Shown here: positions 5,529-9,649 of the stretch, piece by piece
How positions within the stretch are numbered: position 1 is the first letter of the stretch
Layout: each line of letters starts with the position of its first letter
Assembly (NCBI GenBank): GCA_964639525.1
Contig: CAZXDS010000133.1
Coordinates: 1 to 9,649, forward strand
Source of the DNA: CAZXDS01 sp964639525
GTDB taxonomy: Bacteria > Bacteroidota > Ignavibacteria > Ignavibacteriales > Melioribacteraceae
Direction of reading: 5' to 3'
Length of the DNA: 9,649 nucleotides
The notes under the pieces: generated by a model
What the model saw: only the letters and a program-made list of their open reading frames with translations
Databases searched by the model: none
What the model was told of the DNA's origin: nothing
Translations under genes and position numbers: made by a program

Positions 5529-6524
5529 ATGAAAATAAAAATACCTGCTTTAATAAGTTTACTTCTAATAATTATTTTTTCAAATTTTCAAGCTCAAACA
5601 TTTTACAATACTAATCCGTTAGCACACACATTTTCCATTGTAGCACGAGATACCGTAACCGGTGAAATGGGCGTTGCCGTTCAATCGCATTGGTTTTCCG
5701 TAGGCACACTTGTAACTTGGGGCGAAGCAGGCGTTGGTGTTGTTGCCACTCAATCATTTATTAACGCATCATTTGGTCCGCGAGGTTTGGCTTTGCTAGA
5801 AAACGGACTGACACCGAAACAGGCAATTGAAATGCTGATTAAAAATGATGACGGAAGAGATGTTCGCCAGCTTGCAATTCTTGACGGTAAAAATCCGCCG
5901 GCAACTTATACAGGAACAAAATGTATTCCCGAAGCCGGTGGAATTGCAGGAAAGAATTTCGCAGTACAGGCAAACATAATGGCAAACAAAAATATTTGGC
6001 CCGCAATGGCAAAAGCATTTAAGTCGGCAAAAGGTCCGCTTGCCGAAAGAATGGTTGCTGCCTTGGTTGCCGCTCAAAAAGCAGGCGGTGATATTCGCGG
6101 AAAACAATCGGCTGCCTTGCTTGTAGTTAAAGGTAAATCTACAGGAAAAGTTTGGAACGACCGTTTAATTGATTTAAGAGTTGACGACAGTAAAATGCCG
6201 ATAAAAGAATTACAGCGTTTATTAAAAGTTCATCGTGCTTATGAGCATATGAACGCAGGCGATTTAGCACTTACAAACAACAACACAAAACTTGCAATGG
6301 AAGAATATTCCGCTGCGGAAAGTATGTTTCCTAAAAATGAAGAGATGAAATACTGGCACGCGGTAACTCTTGTCAATATCGGCAAACTGGAAAAAGCTCT
6401 CATATTATTTAAAACCGTGTTTAAACAGAATAAAAATTGGGCAATACTTACGCCGCGTTTAATCGGAGTCGGACAGTTAAATGTAACAAAGGAACAGTTA
6501 AAAATGATTTTGGAACAGCAATAA
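5529..6524 (+). CDS. Secreted DUF1028 (Ntn-hydrolase-like) protein with TPR-like C-terminal tail
   Basis: This 331-aa protein has a signal peptide ending NFQA|QT (residue 22/23). Residues about 33-205 match DUF1028: HTFSIVARD, GEMGVAVQSHWFSVG (46-59), GVGVVATQSF (68-77), FGPRGLALLENG (82-93), DVRQLAILDG (111-120), FAVQANIMANKN (144-155) and GGDIRGKQSAALLVVKG (186-202). The family is predicted to have an N-terminal-nucleophile hydrolase-like fold of unknown substrate. Residues about 232-331 are helical and TPR-like (AMEEYSAAESMFPKN, YWHAVTLVNIGKLEKALILFK). I chose ATG 5529: it has AAAAGGGG (5516-5523) at good spacing and yields a clean signal peptide. An upstream in-frame ATG at 5382 would add 49 residues encoded by the hairpin element, which is implausible. 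The A|Q junction matches the upstream envelope genes, with which it may once have been contiguous. It is probably periplasmic or secreted; the activity is unproven. Confidence 0.85.
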   Translation: MKIKIPALISLLLIIIFSNFQAQTFYNTNPLAHTFSIVARDTVTGEMGVAVQSHWFSVGTLVTWGEAGVGVVATQSFINASFGPRGLALLENGLTPKQAIEMLIKNDDGRDVRQLAILDGKNPPATYTGTKCIPEAGGIAGKNFAVQANIMANKNIWPAMAKAFKSAKGPLAERMVAALVAAQKAGGDIRGKQSAALLVVKGKSTGKVWNDRLIDLRVDDSKMPIKELQRLLKVHRAYEHMNAGDLALTNNNTKLAMEEYSAAESMFPKNEEMKYWHAVTLVNIGKLEKALILFKTVFKQNKNWAILTPRLIGVGQLNVTKEQLKMILEQQ

Positions 6525-6534
6525 TTTTTTTTTG

Positions 6535-6559
6535 TTTATCCGGCGTTTGCCGGAATAAA
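6535..6559 (+). terminator. GC hairpin after the DUF1028 gene, possible transcription end
   Basis: TCCGGC (6539-6544) and GCCGGA (6549-6554) form a perfect 6-bp stem with a GTTT loop. With one bulged A, the flanking T-rich (6535-6537) and A-rich (6557-6559) bases can extend it. It lies 14 bp after the stop codon. The run of T precedes rather than follows the hairpin, so it is not a textbook intrinsic terminator. It may be a REP-like 3'-end stabiliser. Confidence 0.4.
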
Positions 6560-6577
6560 AACTATTGGATTTTTAAT

Positions 6578-6646
6578 TACTTTGTGAAATAAATAATGAT
6601 AAAAAAACAACTAATTAATTATCACAAAGTATGTATTAAGTGATAA
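6578..6646 (+). repeat. Two overlapping, mutually exclusive inverted repeats
   Basis: TACTTTGTGA (6578-6587) and TCACAAAGTA (6622-6631) form a perfect 10-bp inverted repeat with a 34-nt AT-rich loop. TTATCAC (6619-6625) and GTGATAA (6640-6646) form a second, perfect 7-bp repeat that uses four of the same bases. The pair lies between the DUF1028 and methyltransferase genes. It could be a binding site, alternative RNA folds, or a remnant of a mobile-element end. No U-tract follows. Confidence 0.45.
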
Positions 6647-6740
6647 CCAAAATTTTTCGGAATATAAACAATTAGATGTAACATATAGTCCCGTTATATA
6701 CAATAGGTATAGCGAGCATTAGGGGGCATTTGAAGAAAAA

Positions 6741-6771
6741 TTCAGAATTCTAAAAAAGGTTTGTATCTTTG
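6741..6771 (+). promoter_or_regulatory. Bacteroidota-type promoter of the methyltransferase gene
   Basis: TATCTTTG (6764-6771) is an exact match to the -7 consensus TAnnTTTG of the Bacteroidota primary sigma factor. The expected -33 TTG is only TTC (6741-6743), 20 bp upstream. The predicted start would be near 6778, giving a leader of about 20 nt before the ATG at 6798. No Shine-Dalgarno sequence is obvious, as is usual in this group. This indicates that the methyltransferase unit has its own promoter. Confidence 0.6.
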
Positions 6772-6797
6772 TAAGTTAATAAATAGAAAAATTGAGA

Positions 6798-9152
6798 ATG
6801 AGCGATTTAAATAAAATAGAAAACTGGAAAAACAATTTAGGTTTATTACCTATCCACTTATTCTCTGCCCAAACGGAAAATAAATTTATCCTTTTAAATG
6901 GTGGTGTTGGAGATTTTTGCATAGATACAAATCCAGACAAAAATCCAAATGAATATTTTTCTTATGCTTGGTCGAGTAACACCAAGAATTTTGTAACTTT
7001 AAAAGAAAATAGGGTTTTCCTATATAATTGGTTAAGGGATAAAGAAGAAGATTATTCAATTAAAGATATTGAAAGTAATCTACCAAAATTCTATGAATAT
7101 TTAATAAGGTATTCTTCCAAAAGTGAATACGATATCACTCCTTTTATATTAAATATTTATAGAGAATTAAGGAGAGAAACTGGAGAAAAAGATGAAGGGA
7201 TAAATGCAATTAATCAATTAATTTTGTCATTACTTGCTATTGAAAACGGGAATGAAACCAAAAATATAAATTTTGCTAAGTGGGGACTTTCAAAAGAAAT
7301 CATTCCACTTTCTAACATCGATTACTATATTCAAACCTTGGAAAAGGGTTTAAGAATTAATGGCAAACATTTAACACCTAATATTGATTTAATTTTTAGA
7401 CATTCTGCCGGCGAGTTATTTCAAGAAGCACAAAAAGAAGCTATATTTTACAATAGACAGTTAGGGTTATTTGGTGGTTTTGTTGGGAATTATGACCTTA
7501 AACAAAAAATGTATTCAAGCTTACATTATACACCTTCTTTTTTGGCACGTAGTATTGTTGAATATTCATTATCAAAATTAGATTTTAACGAAATAGATAA
7601 TCTAAAAATTTTAGACCCAGCTTGTGGAAGTTCAGAATTTTTATTGGAAGTATTAAAACAATTAAAATCTCTTGGTTATAATAGAAGAGTTGAAGTTCAC
7701 GGTTGGGATATTTCTGAAACAGCTATAAACATATCAAAATTTCTTCTTAATTATGAAAAAAGGGGATGGGGTGAAAACCTTGAAATAAACATTGAAAAAG
7801 TTGAAAATTCTTTAACAAAGGAATGGGATAATGATTACAATTTAATTTTAATGAATCCACCTTTTATATCTTGGGAGTTGTTAAACAAACAAGATAGAGA
7901 AATTGTTCAAGAAAGTTTAGGCAATGTAGCAAAAAAGAAACCGAATCTTGCCAGTGTTTTTATTTTCAAAACTGTCAAACACTTAAAAGAAAACGGTGTT
8001 CTTGGTACAGTAATGCCTTCATCTATTTTATTAATGGATTCATATAAAAAACTTCGAGAAGAAATAAAAGAGCAATTAACATTGCTATTAGTTGGAAAAC
8101 TTGGAAATTTTGTCTTTGAAGACGCTTTGACTGATGCAAGCATTTTAATTGGTAAAAGACCTAAATCAAGCGAATTACCATTACTTGTTTGGTCAAAGAA
8201 TGAAAAAGGAGTAATAAATAATGTTTTTAGAGATTTAAGAAAGGTAAATTATAACCATATTCCTTATGTAACAGAAAACAAAAAATACAATATCTACAAA
8301 CCTGATATATATCCTGAAAAAGAGAACTGGAAAGTTATTTCATATCAAGAACAAAAGTTGAAAAAGCATTTACAAAAATTAATCTTACTCAGAAAGCTTA
8401 AAACAGTTCAAGAATTGTTTAATGTTAAACAAGGTATTAGAACCGGAAATAATAGAGTTTTTAAAATTTCCAAAGAGTTTTATGATGGATTACCTGAAAA
8501 TGAGAAAAAGTTTTTTAGACCAGCTATTGATAATGATGCTATCCGTAATGGTTTTTTGAATATTATTAATTATTCTTGGTTTCCTTATTCAAATAATAAA
8601 GAAATCTTACTTACAAGCGAAGAACAACTTAAAAAATATGTATCCTCTTATTATAGTAGAATACTAAAACCTAATAAAGAACACTTACAAAATAGAAAAA
8701 AGAAAGTTCCTTATTGGTGGAGTTTAAGTGATTATGCTCCAAGAATTCTGCCATTGGATAAGAGATTAGTTTCCACAGAATTTGGACATTCGGGTTCATT
8801 TGCCTTTGACAAAAAAGGGGAATATGTTGTTGAGCGTGGTAATGCTTGGATACAAAAAAAAGAATTTAAGAATGAAGATTATTACTATTTCTACTTAGCT
8901 ATTTTTAATAGTACTTTTTTTGAAAAATTACTTTCAATATATTCAAAGCAACTTGCTGGTGGCAAATGGTATGATTTAGGGAAAAAATATACAGCTGAAA
9001 TTCCAATTCCTGAAATCACAGCAGAATTAGAACAAAGTTTTGTTTATGAAAAACTGGTTGATTTTGGGAAACAGATAAGCAATAATGAATTTTTCTATTT
9101 CAATGTGATTGATGATTATCTCAAAGAGTACATCTATAAAGTAGAAGCATAA
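6798..9152 (+). CDS. N6-adenine DNA methyltransferase (type II/IIG-like, fused recognition region)
   Basis: This 784-aa protein methylates adenine in DNA using S-adenosylmethionine. Motif order is that of gamma-class enzymes: HYTPSFLA (243-250, motif X-like), DPACGSSEFL (273-282, motif I, cofactor binding) and NPPF (353-356, motif IV, catalytic), followed by helper helices (LKENGVLGTVMPSSIL). NVKQGIRTGNNRVF (542-555), FFRPAI and a GKWYDLGK segment (722-729) mark a C-terminal target-recognition region like those of type IIG and PglX-type enzymes. The N-terminal about 240 residues are mostly helical (LILSLLAIEN, GELFQEAQKEAIF). I do not see a clear PD-(D/E)xK nuclease there, so cleavage may reside in another protein. 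ATG 6798 was chosen; a TTG at 6792 would add two residues. Base composition is more AT-rich than the envelope genes, suggesting lateral transfer. Another gene starts 6 bp downstream. The target sequence is unknown. Confidence 0.88.
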   Translation: MSDLNKIENWKNNLGLLPIHLFSAQTENKFILLNGGVGDFCIDTNPDKNPNEYFSYAWSSNTKNFVTLKENRVFLYNWLRDKEEDYSIKDIESNLPKFYEYLIRYSSKSEYDITPFILNIYRELRRETGEKDEGINAINQLILSLLAIENGNETKNINFAKWGLSKEIIPLSNIDYYIQTLEKGLRINGKHLTPNIDLIFRHSAGELFQEAQKEAIFYNRQLGLFGGFVGNYDLKQKMYSSLHYTPSFLARSIVEYSLSKLDFNEIDNLKILDPACGSSEFLLEVLKQLKSLGYNRRVEVHGWDISETAINISKFLLNYEKRGWGENLEINIEKVENSLTKEWDNDYNLILMNPPFISWELLNKQDREIVQESLGNVAKKKPNLASVFIFKTVKHLKENGVLGTVMPSSILLMDSYKKLREEIKEQLTLLLVGKLGNFVFEDALTDASILIGKRPKSSELPLLVWSKNEKGVINNVFRDLRKVNYNHIPYVTENKKYNIYKPDIYPEKENWKVISYQEQKLKKHLQKLILLRKLKTVQELFNVKQGIRTGNNRVFKISKEFYDGLPENEKKFFRPAIDNDAIRNGFLNIINYSWFPYSNNKEILLTSEEQLKKYVSSYYSRILKPNKEHLQNRKKKVPYWWSLSDYAPRILPLDKRLVSTEFGHSGSFAFDKKGEYVVERGNAWIQKKEFKNEDYYYFYLAIFNSTFFEKLLSIYSKQLAGGKWYDLGKKYTAEIPIPEITAELEQSFVYEKLVDFGKQISNNEFFYFNVIDDYLKEYIYKVEA

Positions 9153-9158
9153 TTGGGT

Positions 9159-9649
9159 ATGGAAAGAACAATAAATAATTTGAATAAAATAGGTAAAAAT
9201 TATTTTGGAGAATCTTTTTCTTTTATACCCAAAAGCAATGTATTTTATTCTTCAAGTAATAATCAAAGCAATGCTATAAATATCCGAAAGAATGATAGAA
9301 ATCCTGTAAAAGTCTTTAATTGGTTTGATGATATTTGGATATATATTGAAATAAAATTTGTTCCGAATCCTAAAAAAAGTTTTTTTCCTAACACATATTT
9401 TTCTTTGTCTGTTTCTCAAGGAAATGTTGATGATGAGCAAAAGACACAACTTTTTAGAGCAGAATGGGATAATTACCCTGATAATAAAAATTTTCATTCA
9501 CAACCACACTGGCATATTTATCCACATAAATACAAAATGAAAGTTCATCAAGATTTTGAAGATTTTCTTGAACTTTCTGAGAAAAACAAAGATTTTTTTT
9601 CATTTAAAGAAAGTGATAAGGATTTGATTGAAATAAACAAATTTCATTT
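9159..9649 (+). CDS. Unrecognised protein following the methyltransferase (3' end beyond window)
   Basis: An open frame of 163 codons starts at ATG 9159, 6 bp after the methyltransferase stop, and runs off the window without a stop codon. The tight spacing implies co-transcription. I do not recognise the family. Visible features are an N-terminal stretch rich in Asn and Ser, an aromatic strand-like segment (WFDDIWIYIEIKF, 55-67), a core FRAEWDNY (99-106), and a histidine cluster HSQPHWHIYPHKY (113-125) that could bind metal or form an active site. After it come charged helices. There is no signal peptide or membrane segment, so the protein should be cytoplasmic. From its position it could be the nuclease or accessory partner of the methyltransferase, but this rests on context only. 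Composition is as AT-rich as the methyltransferase gene, supporting a shared origin. Confidence 0.7.
   Translation, partial: MERTINNLNKIGKNYFGESFSFIPKSNVFYSSSNNQSNAINIRKNDRNPVKVFNWFDDIWIYIEIKFVPNPKKSFFPNTYFSLSVSQGNVDDEQKTQLFRAEWDNYPDNKNFHSQPHWHIYPHKYKMKVHQDFEDFLELSEKNKDFFSFKESDKDLIEINKFH

Noticed and set aside
5796..6107. Minus-strand open frame inside the DUF1028 gene, rich in Cys
   Set aside because: The Cys richness is the reverse reading of common Ala and Gln codons of the real gene; there is no start signal or family match.
9252..9540. Open frames at 9252-9497 (-) and 9358-9540 (+)
   Set aside because: They overlap the better-supported frame that starts at 9159, 6 bp after the methyltransferase stop, and stays open to the window end.
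1..9649. CRISPR array, tRNA or rRNA genes
   Set aside because: I saw no regularly spaced direct repeats, no cloverleaf-type sequence with a TTC-containing T arm, and no rRNA-like stretch on either strand.

Overview
The window looks like chromosomal DNA from an AT-rich member of the Bacteroidota/Chlorobiota/Ignavibacteriota group. I favour an Ignavibacteria-like lineage but cannot fix it. Four things point there. Exported proteins are cut at an 'A|Q' signal-peptide junction. One secreted protein has a C-terminal type IX secretion (T9SS) / FlgD-like sorting domain. Two adjacent genes encode PorV/PorQ-type outer-membrane proteins. Two upstream regions carry the TAnnTTTG-type -7 promoter element of Bacteroidota. 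All genes lie on the + strand.

Region 1 (1-4670) is a cell-envelope gene cluster. A structured non-coding leader (1-275) is followed by a lipoprotein (276-1094), a secreted Asp-box beta-propeller protein with a T9SS-type C-terminus (1095-2684), and two PorV/PorQ-like outer-membrane proteins (2708-3709, which has a TTG start, and 3780-4670). The first three genes are packed tightly (0 and 23 bp gaps) and probably form one operon. I infer that the propeller protein is T9SS cargo and that the PorV/PorQ-like proteins help deliver or anchor it.

Region 2 (4671-5528) holds a Phd/YefM-ParE toxin-antitoxin module and, behind it, a GC-rich imperfect hairpin of about 160 nt ending in GTATAAT (5340) and GTTATAC (5493). 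The same GTTATAC heptamer occurs at 4677, just before the module. This has the architecture of an integron-type gene cassette: G^TT boundary, genes, then an attC-like site. Removing 4678-5493 would leave the upstream and downstream envelope genes only 42 bp apart. This is the most interesting part of the window, although no integrase is visible.

Region 3 (5529-6524) encodes a secreted DUF1028-type (Ntn-hydrolase-like) protein with a helical, TPR-like C-terminal tail. The following 273-bp gap holds a GC hairpin, two mutually exclusive inverted repeats, and a Bacteroidota-type promoter.

Region 4 (6798-9649) starts with a large N6-adenine DNA methyltransferase (784 aa; DPACGS and NPPF motifs, C-terminal recognition region). 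Six bases later an unrecognised gene with a PHWH-containing histidine cluster begins and runs off the window end. These two look like part of a laterally acquired restriction-modification or defence unit.
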